This document shows positions 10,156-20,611 of a DNA stretch of 64,000 bases, piece by piece. The first letter of the stretch is position 1; every line of letters begins with the position of its first letter. The notes below the pieces were generated by a model. It ran no database searches, had not been told where the DNA came from, and was given only the letters and a program-made list of their open reading frames with translations. A program made the translations under genes and the position numbers. This DNA comes from Leptospira sp. WS4.C2 (GTDB lineage Bacteria; Spirochaetota; Leptospiria; Leptospirales; Leptospiraceae): NCBI RefSeq assembly GCF_040833985.1, contig NZ_CP162139.1, forward strand, positions 1,322,001 through 1,386,000, given 5' to 3'.

Positions 10156-11244
10156 ATGACTCTCACCAAACGACTTAGCTTTTTACTCTGTTATGTTTTG
10201 CCGATTTTGGCAGTCCTTGCAGAAGGGATCGGGGGACTTTCCTATTTGATCGTCCCTATCACAGTTTTTCTCATTTTGCCAGTCCTTGATTTACTTCTTG
10301 GGAGAGATACTTCCAATCCAACAGAAACAACTTTTTTAGAATTACAAAATGATTCTTATTTTCGATATCTGACACAAACCTGGGCCTATGTCCAGCTAAC
10401 GTTTGTGATTTGGTCTGTCTATCGAATCGCTTTATTCCCTCACACCACTACAGAGTTTCTATTATTTGCATTCGCTGTGGGAATCGTAACAGGTGGAATT
10501 GGAATCACTGTAGGCCATGAACTGGGTCACAAAAATACTCGTTATGAACAATTCCTCGCAAAAATGATTTATATGACCGTGTGTTATATGCATTTTTATA
10601 TAGAACATAACCGGGGGCACCATACAAATGTTTCGACACCGAACGATCCTGCTTCCTCTCAAAAAAACCAATCTTTTTATCGATTTTATCCTCAGACGGT
10701 GTTTGGCGCTTACAAGTCCGCATGGGAATTGGAGGAAAAACGTTTGTCCAAACAGGGACTCGGGGTATGGCATTACCGGAATGAAATGATTTGGTATACG
10801 GTCGTTACGATTGTTTTTCTAACGAGTCTGGTTCTACTCGGAAGTTATTTTAGTGGGTATCAAGGAATTCGTTTGGATATTCTCGGTTTTTTACTCTTAC
10901 AGTCCTTTGTTGCCTTTTCTCTTTTGGAACTAACAAATTATATCGAACACTATGGTTTGAAACGAAACGAAGTCTCAGGTGGTAGGTATGAAAAAGTTCA
11001 ACCCATCCATTCTTGGAATCAAAATTACTTTGTATCCAATGCTCTTCTATTCCAATTACAAAGGCATTCCGACCATCACGCCAATGCAGGGAGACGTTAC
11101 CAAGCCCTTCGTCATTTTGAAGAAGCCCCTCAATTGCCCTTTGGTTATGAAGTGATGATTCTCATCGCTCTTTTTCCTCCTCTTTGGTTTTCGATGATGA
11201 ATCCCATTTTGGAATCTTGGGAAAGGAAACAATCCGCAAAATAA
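10156..11244 (+). CDS. alkB: Alkane 1-monooxygenase (AlkB-type membrane di-iron hydroxylase)
   Basis: A 362-residue integral membrane protein that hydroxylates the terminal carbon of medium-chain alkanes, using O2 and electrons from rubredoxin. All diagnostic motifs are present: HELGHK (121-126), EHNRGHH (150-156), NYIEHYGL (261-268) and LQRHSDHH (301-308). Together they supply the His ligands of the di-iron site. Hydrophobic segments before and between them match the usual six-TM layout. A strong AGGAGGTG ribosome site precedes the ATG. It is in an apparent two-gene unit with the TetR gene; no rubredoxin or rubredoxin reductase gene lies beside it, so electron donors must be elsewhere. Substrate range (alkane versus fatty-acid omega position) cannot be told. 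Confidence 0.93.
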   Translation: MTLTKRLSFLLCYVLPILAVLAEGIGGLSYLIVPITVFLILPVLDLLLGRDTSNPTETTFLELQNDSYFRYLTQTWAYVQLTFVIWSVYRIALFPHTTTEFLLFAFAVGIVTGGIGITVGHELGHKNTRYEQFLAKMIYMTVCYMHFYIEHNRGHHTNVSTPNDPASSQKNQSFYRFYPQTVFGAYKSAWELEEKRLSKQGLGVWHYRNEMIWYTVVTIVFLTSLVLLGSYFSGYQGIRLDILGFLLLQSFVAFSLLELTNYIEHYGLKRNEVSGGRYEKVQPIHSWNQNYFVSNALLFQLQRHSDHHANAGRRYQALRHFEEAPQLPFGYEVMILIALFPPLWFSMMNPILESWERKQSAK

Positions 11245-11306
11245 TCATAGGTGAGGTAGGTGTGTACCATTACAGACGAGAGATCTTACCTAGTATCTCT
11301 TTTAGT

Positions 11307-11333
11307 CTCACGAAGAAATACATTCTTCGTGAG
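11307..11333. terminator. Hairpin terminator between alkB and the convergent DUF3999 gene
   Basis: A perfect 11-bp stem (CTCACGAAGAA 11307-11317 / TTCTTCGTGAG 11323-11333) with a 5-base loop ATACA sits in the 104-base gap between convergent genes. On the plus strand a TTTTTATTT run follows about 12 bases later. Probably serves both directions. Confidence 0.65.
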
Positions 11334-11348
11334 CTGTAGGAAGTGTTT

Positions 11349-12590
11349 TTATTTAGATTCTGATTCTAAAAGAACAGAACGTTTCGTTCTTAGAATCGAA
11401 AAAAGTAGAAATAACAAAGCGGCTACACCCAAATAAAAGAATCCAGACGCCAGATAACCAGAAATTGGTGGGTATAAGATGCTGAAACTAAAATCGGGAT
11501 TTTCTGATTCGGGAAGTAGAGTTCCTAATTTTACATCATTGTTTTTGAGTTCATCACCAGAAGGATAAGAGTAAGAATCAAAACTTGCGGGCCATTGGTA
11601 AGGGTTTCCATAATAGAGTGAATATCCGTCTTTTTCCCCGTCCGCGTTTGCAAAAAAGTAGAGTTCTTCTAGTGGCTGCACTGTGATTACGTTAGTTAGG
11701 TGAAGTGTTTCATTTTCCCCATCGTAAATTTGGATTTCGAATTCCGAACTAATGGTTCTTGAGAGAGGAATTTCGGTATAAACACCTTCCGATTTATTAT
11801 GGCTGACTGTCCCTTCAAATACAGTATCCCATTCCTTTTTGTCAATTTTTCCGCGCACAGTGACCCTTCGTTCCCAATTTCCTTCTTCGAATTGTAATTT
11901 TAGAATTTGAAATGCTGATTGTGATTCATTGGAAAATAAAAACTGACAATGGTTTTCAGCAAGAACGGGATTTGCTACGGTATGAGATTTTTCATAGTAT
12001 AGGTTTTTGTTTTGTTTGGCACGAAGGGCAGTGGGGAATTTTAAATCAGAACCTGGCTCTGCTTCCAATCGAAGAAAACGGTGTTTGGTTCCTCCCAAAT
12101 CAATTTCTCCCGAAGATTGGCTTCCATATTTATAAAGAAAAACTGTTTTTGAATCGATAAAATTATCAGGGTTGTCACCTAACTTAAGAGTGATGGAGGT
12201 TTCATAGTCATAGGCACTGGATACAGAAAGTTTTGTATAATTCATTCCTTCTGGCAGTTTTGGAAGTTCCAATACATAGATTTCTAAATCGTCTTTTTTA
12301 GAAAACAGAAGTTCTGGTTTTACTTTTTCTGTGTTTTTGGAAATCTCTTCGGCATTCTGGATATGGTAAGGAACAATCTCTCCGTTGTGTGTGATGCGGA
12401 GGTCTCCATAAAAAGAATGTTTGTAGATATCTTCATCTAACATGAGTTTTACAACTCCGTTCGGAGAAAGATTTCCTGTAATCTTCAAATCCTTTTTGTA
12501 TTTAAAGTTTTGAACGGCAAGGGGACGACTTGTTACTTGTGTTGTGATCGAAATAAAAAATAGAAGGGGGAGTAAGTATTTGAGCTTCAT
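11349..12590 (-). CDS. DUF3999-like exported protein
   Basis: 413 residues from the ATG at 12590, which overlaps the stop of the upstream gene in ATGA and has an AAGGAAAC ribosome site. The frame extends further upstream without a better start. It has an N-terminal signal peptide (KLKYLLPLLFFISITTQVTS), a long beta-rich extracytoplasmic region, and a C-terminal TM helix (YLASGFFYLGVAALLFLLFS) followed by a short basic tail. The layout and the partnership with DUF2339 match DUF3999 proteins, which are found next to DUF2339 genes in other bacteria. The function is unknown; the large external domain and membrane anchor suggest an envelope role. Confidence 0.7.
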   Translation of the reverse strand: MKLKYLLPLLFFISITTQVTSRPLAVQNFKYKKDLKITGNLSPNGVVKLMLDEDIYKHSFYGDLRITHNGEIVPYHIQNAEEISKNTEKVKPELLFSKKDDLEIYVLELPKLPEGMNYTKLSVSSAYDYETSITLKLGDNPDNFIDSKTVFLYKYGSQSSGEIDLGGTKHRFLRLEAEPGSDLKFPTALRAKQNKNLYYEKSHTVANPVLAENHCQFLFSNESQSAFQILKLQFEEGNWERRVTVRGKIDKKEWDTVFEGTVSHNKSEGVYTEIPLSRTISSEFEIQIYDGENETLHLTNVITVQPLEELYFFANADGEKDGYSLYYGNPYQWPASFDSYSYPSGDELKNNDVKLGTLLPESENPDFSFSILYPPISGYLASGFFYLGVAALLFLLFSILRTKRSVLLESESK

Positions 12591-14272
12591 TTTGTTTCCT
12601 TTTTGAAATGATTGTATAATGTTCCTGTGACGATTAGAGTCACACCTAAGAATAAACCTGCTAAAATTCGATACCCTAAACTCAAATTCCAAAAATCATA
12701 AAGATAGAATTTGATGATGACGAGAGCAAGAGATCCAAACCCTACATAGCGTAAAGATTGGATTTTTTTTCCAAATCCGACGGAGAGAGCCACAAGTCCA
12801 TACAGAATCAAACTGAGTGTGTAGAGGAATAACTTCTTCTCTTCCGGAAATCCAAGATAAATTTCTACAAAGGTTCCGAGTAACCAATACGGATAGGCGG
12901 TATACAAAAAGATTTTTGAGAACTCAGAAAACTTTCTGCTATAGAGATAGGAAAGAACCAAATACACAGACCCTGTCGCAAAAACCAAAAACCTTCCATT
13001 GAGAAATGGAATTTCGTTTTGAGAACGATAGGTGAATGCAAAAATATAAAACAGGGCAAAAAACCAAACAGGGAAGGCAGCCCAGTACATATAAAGTTGT
13101 TTGGAATAGGTGGAGGCAATGGTGACAAGGAAGGCAAAACTGATAAGGCTAAAGGCCAAAAGTTTTCCTGTGGTTCCAATCACAATCAAACTAACGATAA
13201 AGGGAAGGCCGAATAAACCAATCAAATCATAGATTCTTTTTTTCTCTAAACTAAGTTCTGTTCGTCTGAGAGAACGTTCATACAATCCATAAAATAGAAT
13301 GAGTAACATTGTGAGTAAAAATGGTTTTGCGACCGGATAAAATACAGAGAAAGCCCAAAAGGATTGAACAAATCCGAGACCCAAGGTAAAACCAATGGTA
13401 ATTAATGTTAGGACCGGTTCCTTAGATTTGGTTGTTTCTAATGTCTGAAACTCTCTCAGCAAAAACAAAACAAAAACACCCATTTGGAAAGTGATTGGAA
13501 AAAATGGTTTGGCATCAACCAAGTTGTCATTAGCCCAACCAACAAAGATTAGGTGGTTTGCTGCAAGGAGGAGTAACGGGATTACTTTCCAACCGGTGTC
13601 CTTTCTTACCCAAAAAAATAGAACATTCCATAAAAGTAAATATGTGAAGAGAAATGGATATGAGTTCTGACCCGTAGAAAGTAGGATCGGGACAGAAAAA
13701 GCACCAAGGGAGGCAAAACCAAATAACACTTCGCTTTTCTCTGCATGGGCAATGGCTACCGCCGTCAAACTGAGGATGAGTAGGCCCACAAAGCAGGTTT
13801 CTGTAGAATACAAATCATACCACAAATACCCAGAATAATAGGCAGAAAAGAGGACAGCTATCCCAAGTCCCATAAGGCTTGGGGAAAGGTAAGGCCTTGT
13901 ATTTCTGACACGGTATCCATAAATCAGGATCGGAATGGCAGAAACAAGGCCAATCCAAATGCGAACGGATTCATTGATCCAATACTCTTCAATGGCTAAA
14001 TAGAAAAACCAAATGGATGCGAGTAGAAGGGAAAACACTCCGAGTTTTACAAATAAGTTTTCACCGATCCACTGTATAAACCAATTGGGTCCATCATTTA
14101 ATGGAACTTCTGTTTGGTGGATCTCGGTAGGGATTGGTTTGGAAACAGGGGGAGTTGGCTGTTTCGGAGTTTCGGGACTAACGAGAGACAAAACTCTTTC
14201 TTTTAAAAAAGAGAGTTCCCTCTCCATAGATTGTATCCGTGAGAGGATTTCTTTAGTTTCTTTTTCTTCCAC
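12587..14272 (-). CDS. DUF2339 family multi-spanning membrane protein
   Basis: 561 residues. A short coiled-coil-like N-terminus (residues 1-35, E/K/R-rich heptads) and a Pro-rich linker (36-60) lead into NWFIQWIGENLFVKLGVFSL, the typical opening of DUF2339. More than a dozen hydrophobic segments follow. The stop overlaps the ATG of the DUF3999 gene by 4 bases, so the two are translationally coupled. The substrate and role of DUF2339 are not known. The partner's large external domain suggests that the two form one envelope complex (inference). Confidence 0.82.
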   Translation of the reverse strand: MEEKETKEILSRIQSMERELSFLKERVLSLVSPETPKQPTPPVSKPIPTEIHQTEVPLNDGPNWFIQWIGENLFVKLGVFSLLLASIWFFYLAIEEYWINESVRIWIGLVSAIPILIYGYRVRNTRPYLSPSLMGLGIAVLFSAYYSGYLWYDLYSTETCFVGLLILSLTAVAIAHAEKSEVLFGFASLGAFSVPILLSTGQNSYPFLFTYLLLWNVLFFWVRKDTGWKVIPLLLLAANHLIFVGWANDNLVDAKPFFPITFQMGVFVLFLLREFQTLETTKSKEPVLTLITIGFTLGLGFVQSFWAFSVFYPVAKPFLLTMLLILFYGLYERSLRRTELSLEKKRIYDLIGLFGLPFIVSLIVIGTTGKLLAFSLISFAFLVTIASTYSKQLYMYWAAFPVWFFALFYIFAFTYRSQNEIPFLNGRFLVFATGSVYLVLSYLYSRKFSEFSKIFLYTAYPYWLLGTFVEIYLGFPEEKKLFLYTLSLILYGLVALSVGFGKKIQSLRYVGFGSLALVIIKFYLYDFWNLSLGYRILAGLFLGVTLIVTGTLYNHFKKETK

Positions 14273-14314
14273 GGTGGAAATGGTTCACATCCGTGGACAG
14301 AGGGGAACTACTTT

Positions 14315-16366
14315 TTATTCTGGATCGTTCCACATTCCATTTTCACGAATGAGATCAATGAGTTGGTCTGCAGCTTCCTCTTCCGAAACACCTTTTTTTA
14401 CAATTTCTTTCCCTTTGTAGAGGTGAACCTTACCAATTCCGGCACCGACATACCCAAAATCGGCATCTGCCATCTCGCCAGGACCATTGACAATACAACC
14501 CATAACCGCAATCTTCACACCTTTCAGATGCCCTGTCCTTTTTTTGATCATGGCGGTGGTGGATTGTAAATCAAACATGGTTCGACCACAAGAGGGGCAA
14601 GATATATATTCTGTTTTTGTTAGGCGAAGTCTCGTGGCTTGTAAAATATCAAAGCTCAAAACAAGAGATTCTTCGGGTTCCCCATCCCCGTAAGACAAAC
14701 GAAGTAAGTCTCCGATTCCGTCGAGTAAACTTGCGCCCACCTGGATGGAAGCTTCGTATAGGAGTTGTTCCTTCTCATTTGAGTGAGCGACAAGGGCGAT
14801 GGGATAGTCTGATTCCCTTAAGTGATAGGCAAGTTTTCGAACCGAAAGTAGATCTCCGTCTTTGACTGAAAAGAGTAGGTTTTCTATCTTTCGTTTTTTA
14901 GATTCCTTAACAATTTTTTCTGTTAGGTGGATATCTTTTACATCGATACTCCATTCCACACAACGTTTGTCTTTGGCATAACGAGTCACAAAATCCAAAA
15001 GGTCATCCCAGGATTCTTCTGATTCTTGGAAAAATAGAATGGGACTTATGACCCATTTATGTACTCGGTAAAGGTCTTCTGCCAAACTATCATATTGGTA
15101 GGTCAGTTCTTTGGATAATTCTACCGATACTGGGAGTGGAAAAGAACCACGCCGAACCATAGTTCCAAGAGATAACAAATCCAATTCGGAATTGATCATA
15201 AAGTGCAACATTTCAGGAATACGGCCTGATTTGGTTTCTCTTTGGATGAGATTTAAAACTTCCTCTGCGGATTCTGATCCAAAAAAAGGAAAACAGATTT
15301 CGATCCGAACGGGAGATGTGTCTCCTAGTTTTGTATCACCCAGGTTTAGTTCTTTGGAATAGAACCTAGAATATTGGAAAGGATCACGAAATTCTGTATA
15401 AATTGTTTCCTGGTTTTTTGCAGGATTTATTTGTGCATTGGCGGTTAACACTTCCGGTGAAGTTTCCATTTGCTTTCGAAAGGATTCGTTGTATTTACGG
15501 ACGAGTTCCTTTGCTACGGGGATTTCATAAACGGCATCTTCTGTAAGGGAGACTCGGATGGTATCGCCGAGTCCGTCTTCGAGTAAACTTCCAATTCCAA
15601 TGGCGGATTTGATCCTTCCGTCTTTTCCATCTCCAGCCTCGGTGACTCCTAAATGCAAAGGATAATCCATTCCCAAATCATAAAATCTGGAAACTAACAT
15701 ACGATAGGCTTGGATCATCACTTGGGGGTTGGATGCCTTCATAGAAACAACTATATCTTTGTAGGAATTTCTTTCCGCAATACGAATGAATTCTAAAGCC
15801 GATTCTACCATCCCGAGTGGTGTGTCACCAAACCGGTTCATGATCCTGTCTGATAGGCTTCCGTGATTGGTTCCAATCCGCATGGCAACACCTAGTTCTT
15901 TGGCCCGTAAAACAAGAGGGGTAAAAACCTCTTCGATTCTTTCTAATTCTTCGTTATAATCTTTATCTGTATATTCGATGATTTCAAATTTCTTTTTGTC
16001 AGCAAAATTGCCTGGATTGATTCGTACCTTCTCCACCCATTCTACACATTTCAGTGCAACTTGCGGAGTGAAATGAATGTCTGCCACTAAAGGAACAGTG
16101 AGTCCCAGTTCTTTCATCCGTTTACGAATGTTTGGTAAATTGTCCGCATCGGCTTGACTTGGTACTGTTAGGCGAACAATTTCAGAACCCGCTTTTTCTA
16201 AATCTGCAATTTGTTGGATACTCGCATCCGTATCTCTTGTGTTAGATGTGATCATTGACTGGATACGAATTGGGTTTTTCCCTCCAATTCCCACACCACC
16301 CACCATCACTTCGCGTGTTGGGCGTCTTTTATAGTAAAATGGCGATTCGTTATATTTGGTGCTCAT
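14315..16366 (-). CDS. ispG: 4-hydroxy-3-methylbut-2-en-1-yl diphosphate synthase, long form
   Basis: Penultimate step of the MEP isoprenoid pathway: reductive ring opening of MEcPP to HMBPP by a [4Fe-4S] enzyme. The N-terminal TIM-barrel part has the GGVGIGGKNPIRIQSMI opening and INPGNF. The C-terminal cluster domain has CPSCGRTMFDLQ and MGCIVNGPGEMADADFGYVG, supplying the three Cys and the Glu ligand. At 683 residues it is the long version, with an extra domain of roughly 270 residues between barrel and cluster domain, as in plants and several bacterial phyla; the short form is about 370. The ATG start agrees with the conserved N-terminus. Transcribed on its own, 43 bases from the DUF2339 gene. 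Confidence 0.97.
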   Translation of the reverse strand: MSTKYNESPFYYKRRPTREVMVGGVGIGGKNPIRIQSMITSNTRDTDASIQQIADLEKAGSEIVRLTVPSQADADNLPNIRKRMKELGLTVPLVADIHFTPQVALKCVEWVEKVRINPGNFADKKKFEIIEYTDKDYNEELERIEEVFTPLVLRAKELGVAMRIGTNHGSLSDRIMNRFGDTPLGMVESALEFIRIAERNSYKDIVVSMKASNPQVMIQAYRMLVSRFYDLGMDYPLHLGVTEAGDGKDGRIKSAIGIGSLLEDGLGDTIRVSLTEDAVYEIPVAKELVRKYNESFRKQMETSPEVLTANAQINPAKNQETIYTEFRDPFQYSRFYSKELNLGDTKLGDTSPVRIEICFPFFGSESAEEVLNLIQRETKSGRIPEMLHFMINSELDLLSLGTMVRRGSFPLPVSVELSKELTYQYDSLAEDLYRVHKWVISPILFFQESEESWDDLLDFVTRYAKDKRCVEWSIDVKDIHLTEKIVKESKKRKIENLLFSVKDGDLLSVRKLAYHLRESDYPIALVAHSNEKEQLLYEASIQVGASLLDGIGDLLRLSYGDGEPEESLVLSFDILQATRLRLTKTEYISCPSCGRTMFDLQSTTAMIKKRTGHLKGVKIAVMGCIVNGPGEMADADFGYVGAGIGKVHLYKGKEIVKKGVSEEEAADQLIDLIRENGMWNDPE

Positions 16367-16410
16367 TTGAATCTTATGTTCTCATTATCTAGGAAATTAA
16401 ATTAGAATTT

Positions 16411-16791
16411 TTGGGCAAGCAGTATGAAAAAAATCCGTGGGTTTCAATTTCCATCCTCCAGGGACCGAAAATCTATTTAGGAAGATCACCTCGAGTTTTA
16501 GATACGATGAATACTGAAGTAAAACAAGGATTACAGCGAAAATACCGGGTGCAGGTGACGGTAGCGATTTACCGCGAAGGAAGTTTGTCCTATAAAAGTG
16601 AAATCCTTTCTCCAGCCCATTATGACAAACGCCAGGAAGCCAGGGATCATATTCGCCAAGAGATTCGAGAGAGATTGGCACATTCCAAATTCTTCCGTTC
16701 CACTCGTTTGGATTACGACCTGGTTCGTTATACAGAAGAGGGGAGTTGTAATACCTTCCTTCGTTACAGCATTCAAGACTCGGAAACTTGA
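16411..16791 (+). CDS. Conserved-looking small protein of unknown function
   Basis: 126 residues, starting at TTG 16411 with an AGGAAA about 14 bases ahead; an in-frame stop at 16390 excludes anything longer, and the next ATG (16507) would remove a well-formed beta strand. I do not recognise a domain. The protein is soluble, has no signal peptide, is basic in the middle and ends in a short acidic tail. Its stop overlaps the TTG start of mutY by 4 bases (TTGA), so the two are co-transcribed and coupled. That suggests, but does not prove, a housekeeping role. Confidence 0.6.
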   Translation: MGKQYEKNPWVSISILQGPKIYLGRSPRVLDTMNTEVKQGLQRKYRVQVTVAIYREGSLSYKSEILSPAHYDKRQEARDHIRQEIRERLAHSKFFRSTRLDYDLVRYTEEGSCNTFLRYSIQDSET

Positions 16792-17858
16792 GCCCGCAAA
16801 AAAAACTACACGAATGGTATTTGGTCCATAAAAGGGATCTCCCCTTTCGAAAGAAAAAACAAGCATATCCAATATGGGTTTCTGAAGTGATGCTTCAGCA
16901 AACGCGAGTTAATGCGATGCTTCCTTTGTATGAAGCCTTTATCAAACGATTTCCTACTCCAGAGTCTTTAGCTTCCGCAGAAGAGGAAGAGGTTCTTGCC
17001 CATTGGAAAGGGCTTGGATATTACAGTCGTGCTCGTAATCTAAGAAAAGCCGCCATCTTTTTAGTTCAAAATTACAACGGATCTTTCCCTAGAGATTTGG
17101 ACTCTGTTTTGAAACTTCCAGGTATTGGAAACTATACAGCGCGGGCTATTCTCTCCATTGCTTATGACCTACCTCTCGCTGTTTTGGATGGAAATGTAAA
17201 ACGTGTCCTCTCTCGTTATTATGGTTACACAGAAAACATTTTAGGAACCAAAGCGGACAAAGACCTACAAAAGAAAGCTGATGAGTTTTTAAATACAGAG
17301 AATCCCGGAGACCACAACCAAGCAATCATGGAGCTTGGGGCCACAATTTGTCTACCAGAGTCACCGAAATGTTTGTTCTGTCCTTTGATGAATTCTTGTT
17401 TTGCGAGGATCCATCAAAAGACAGTAGAGATTCCACTAAGAGAAACAAACAAAAAGCAGACTCAACTGACAGCTGAAATCTTAGTTTTGTTTTACAAAGA
17501 ATCCATCCTGCTTGTCCGGGAACCTAAAATGCGTTTTTTGAAAGAGATGTTCCATTTGCCCTATGGGTTTGTTGGGGAAATTCCTACCGAAGATTATGAA
17601 CCCACTCCTTTCTTTTTGTCCTTAAGAAAATCGTTTTCGAATTTTAAAGCCATTGGGAAATTCAAACATACGATCACTCATCATAAGATGACATTTTCGG
17701 TATTCACTCATCAATTGGAGGAGAAGGTTCTAGCGGAAGACTTAGCTGAGAAATTCGGTGTGGAAAGTAAATGGGTCAGTATTGCCACTTTGGATTCTGA
17801 ATTTCCTTCCTCCCTTGCCGCCAAGGTGAAAAAGATTTTGCTTTACTTAGAAACATAG
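16788..17858 (+). CDS. mutY: A/G-specific adenine DNA glycosylase
   Basis: Removes adenine mispaired with 8-oxoguanine in base-excision repair. The 356 residues start at TTG 16788, overlapping the upstream stop. The catalytic Glu is E33 in SEVMLQQT; the helix-hairpin-helix LPGIGNYTARAIL and the catalytic Asp134 (AVLDGNVKR) follow. The [4Fe-4S] cluster has C188-x6-C195-x2-C198-x5-C204. The last 120 residues (from about 230) form the NUDIX-like 8-oxoG recognition domain, including FKHTITHHKM. Length matches E. coli MutY (350). No residue needed for activity looks missing. Confidence 0.97.
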   Translation: MSPQKKLHEWYLVHKRDLPFRKKKQAYPIWVSEVMLQQTRVNAMLPLYEAFIKRFPTPESLASAEEEEVLAHWKGLGYYSRARNLRKAAIFLVQNYNGSFPRDLDSVLKLPGIGNYTARAILSIAYDLPLAVLDGNVKRVLSRYYGYTENILGTKADKDLQKKADEFLNTENPGDHNQAIMELGATICLPESPKCLFCPLMNSCFARIHQKTVEIPLRETNKKQTQLTAEILVLFYKESILLVREPKMRFLKEMFHLPYGFVGEIPTEDYEPTPFFLSLRKSFSNFKAIGKFKHTITHHKMTFSVFTHQLEEKVLAEDLAEKFGVESKWVSIATLDSEFPSSLAAKVKKILLYLET

Positions 17859-17878
17859 TTCGTTACCATTCACGGGCT

Positions 17879-20611
17879 ATGGCCGAAACCATTGTTTGGA
17901 TAGAACATCTTATTTCCAACATCCCTTTACCTATATTAGAGGTATGGGGTCGGTTCTCTTTTTTACTTGGTTCTATTATTTCTATATTCGCATTTACTGG
18001 ATTTACCTTTCGGAACGGAAAAACCTTCCGAATTTCCAGAGAAGTTTGGAATTGGAATCTCACCAGTTTCTACTGGTTTCTCATCACTTTCGTTTCCATT
18101 TTTCTCACTGGATATTTAGGCAGCTCTATTGTCCTCATTCCCGGTGCACAAACTTTGGAAAGCTTAAAGGATCTTTCGGTTTTTCTTTGTTTGAATTTTT
18201 TTGGATACCCTGCCTTACTTGCGGTACCTTTTGCCTATGGACTTTCTGATTTGATTGAGGGAGTGCCACCAGAATTTTTATGGGACTGGTTACCCGGTTA
18301 CTTTATCAATCCAAGTTTATTTTGGCTTGCTTACCAAATGATTGGTAAGTCACCTGACTTTCGTAAGTTTCGAATTTGGGTATATTACTTTATATTTGTT
18401 CTACTCTTTTTACTTCTCGAACCTTTTTTATGGGGTTATTTATGTTCGGAACAATTCGGCGCTGAAATTTCCTACCATACTGTGAGTTCTGCTCTTGTAT
18501 TCACAACTGGCATTACTTGGATTTTGGCCCCGTTTGCGATGTTTGTCATCTTTCCTCTTGTGAGAAGGTTCGGATTATTTTGGGCAGAGGTTCCAGGCCA
18601 AATGAAAGAAGTCACTCTTTCTGAGCCTCAAATCATATGGAAGTCGGGTCCAAGAGAATGGGCGAACTCCGAACGCGAACAGGAACCGCGGACGGGAATT
18701 TCTTTGCAGTTATTTATTGTTACACCTTTTGTTTGTTTGGTTTTGATCCTTGTTGGTATCACCGCTTATGTAACACTTAAAAATGCAGAAAACTCTGCTT
18801 TCCAAATGGTGGAAGTTTTACATAGGCAATGGTCAAAGAATATCAGTCTTAGTTTGGATCGGTATTTATCATCGATTCCGGCAACTAACTGGGAATCAAG
18901 TGGCGTCAGTGGTTTAGGCAAAGTTTTGGATGTATCTAGAGTGAATGATCAAGGCAAAGTATTTTTACTCGATGAACATTTAAATCCATTGGCATCCCTT
19001 TCCAGTGAACTTGGAAAGTCTAGATTACTGGAAACGGTACGGGTGGAACTTAATAAACTGGGGAACCAAATCAACAACTCAGAAAAAAGATTTAGTTTTG
19101 CCATCGTGACAAAAAAACCTCTTTCGCGTGAGAACTGGAACGCGATGGTCACGGTTTACACTCATCCTAATATAAAAGAAAAAACCTATCTTATCACATT
19201 GTTTCCTTATTCTTTTTATTTAAATGGCGTCATTACCGGAAATAGTGAATCGGCCATGGTTTTTGCTTGGGCCATTTTACTCAGTTTGATCTTAGCGGCA
19301 GTGGTTGCTGAGTTTGTGACTAGACCAGTTCTCTCGTTTGCAAAAGCATCTAAATCTCTTGCCAGAGGTGATTGGGACATCCCAGTCGGTGAGAGTGTGA
19401 TTGCAGAACTGAAAGATCTATCGGAAGCATTTCGTTTTATGTCATCGGAGCTTAAACAAAGTTTTGAACGTGTGGAAGAAAGCCAACGTTTGGTGATGGA
19501 AACCAACTCTAATTTAGAGGAAAAAATTGGACAAAGAACGGAAGCTTTAATTGAAAGCAATCGCAGCCTTGTGGAGATGATCGAGACAAAGGAAAAAATC
19601 CTAATCGATTTGCACAATACACAAACACAACTACTGATGAGCGAAAAATTAGCTGCTCTAGGTCAATTTGCAGCGGGGATCACCCACGAGCTCAACACTC
19701 CACTCGGAGCCATTACTTCCAGTGTTCGTGCTATGTCAGAGATCTTAAAAAATGACATCACTGACTTACCTGCATTTTTAGAATCATTGGATGTTTCTGA
19801 AAGAGAAGATTTTAGATACCTTCTCCATTTAGGAGTGTCTTTTGGATCTCGTAACTCGGGACTACTCAACCGTGCCGAAAAAAAAGAAAGATTGGGAATT
19901 CTAAATTCACATCAAATTGAAAATCCAGAAGAGATCATTGAAGATCTTACCTCACTTGGCATCCTACAATTAGAAGAATCACTTCTAAAGATTCTAAAAA
20001 AGCCGAGGTCTGGAATCATATTACAAAATGTTCTAATTTTGGGAAGTTTGTATCGTTTGGTGTATGTTGTTCAAACTGCAACTGAAAAAGCTTCCCACGT
20101 TGTCAACGCACTCAAACATTATTTGTATACAGATAGGTTGGATACTGAAACTAATTTTCAGAATGTTCATATTCCCACAGAACTTGATTCCATTCTCACC
20201 TTATACCAAACAAAAATTAAAAATGATGTTGAAATCACTAAACTATATACAACGACTGATTTTTGTTTGGCGGAAAGGGATAAACTCAATCAAGTTTGGA
20301 TTAATATCATCAACAATGCATTACAAGCTATGGATTATCGTGGAAAACTCAAAATTTCCGTGACATCGAATGCGAACTCTGTGATCACATCCATACAAGA
20401 TACAGGAAGAGGAATTGCTCCTGAAATTCGCGATAAGATATTTTTACCTTTTTTTACTACAAAAAAACATGGCGAAGGAATTGGGCTTGGGCTTGACATT
20501 TGTAGGCAAATCGTAGAAAAAATGAAGGGTACGATAGAATTTTCGTCAGATGGTTCGGGAACCGAATTTAGGGTGTATTTGCCAAAAGCACAAACAAGGG
20601 GAATCGATTGA
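17879..20611 (+). CDS. Multi-domain membrane sensor histidine kinase
   Basis: 910 residues. N-terminal membrane block of about seven TM helices (20-235), then a TM at about 278-302, an extracytoplasmic sensor region (305-455), a TM (457-480), a HAMP-like segment, a coiled coil (about 530-590) and a HisKA domain with the phospho-acceptor His603 in THELNTPLG. The ATPase has the N-box near 807-815 ([11 protein letters not shown]), DTGRGI near 839, GIGLGL near 866. Between the H-box and the ATPase domain is an extra region of about 130 residues (620-750) rich in Leu and charge, longer than a usual dimerisation hairpin. The next gene, overlapping its stop by 4 bases, is its probable response regulator. 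The signal sensed is unknown. Confidence 0.92.
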   Translation: MAETIVWIEHLISNIPLPILEVWGRFSFLLGSIISIFAFTGFTFRNGKTFRISREVWNWNLTSFYWFLITFVSIFLTGYLGSSIVLIPGAQTLESLKDLSVFLCLNFFGYPALLAVPFAYGLSDLIEGVPPEFLWDWLPGYFINPSLFWLAYQMIGKSPDFRKFRIWVYYFIFVLLFLLLEPFLWGYLCSEQFGAEISYHTVSSALVFTTGITWILAPFAMFVIFPLVRRFGLFWAEVPGQMKEVTLSEPQIIWKSGPREWANSEREQEPRTGISLQLFIVTPFVCLVLILVGITAYVTLKNAENSAFQMVEVLHRQWSKNISLSLDRYLSSIPATNWESSGVSGLGKVLDVSRVNDQGKVFLLDEHLNPLASLSSELGKSRLLETVRVELNKLGNQINNSEKRFSFAIVTKKPLSRENWNAMVTVYTHPNIKEKTYLITLFPYSFYLNGVITGNSESAMVFAWAILLSLILAAVVAEFVTRPVLSFAKASKSLARGDWDIPVGESVIAELKDLSEAFRFMSSELKQSFERVEESQRLVMETNSNLEEKIGQRTEALIESNRSLVEMIETKEKILIDLHNTQTQLLMSEKLAALGQFAAGITHELNTPLGAITSSVRAMSEILKNDITDLPAFLESLDVSEREDFRYLLHLGVSFGSRNSGLLNRAEKKERLGILNSHQIENPEEIIEDLTSLGILQLEESLLKILKKPRSGIILQNVLILGSLYRLVYVVQTATEKASHVVNALKHYLYTDRLDTETNFQNVHIPTELDSILTLYQTKIKNDVEITKLYTTTDFCLAERDKLNQVWINIINNALQAMDYRGKLKISVTSNANSVITSIQDTGRGIAPEIRDKIFLPFFTTKKHGEGIGLGLDICRQIVEKMKGTIEFSSDGSGTEFRVYLPKAQTRGID

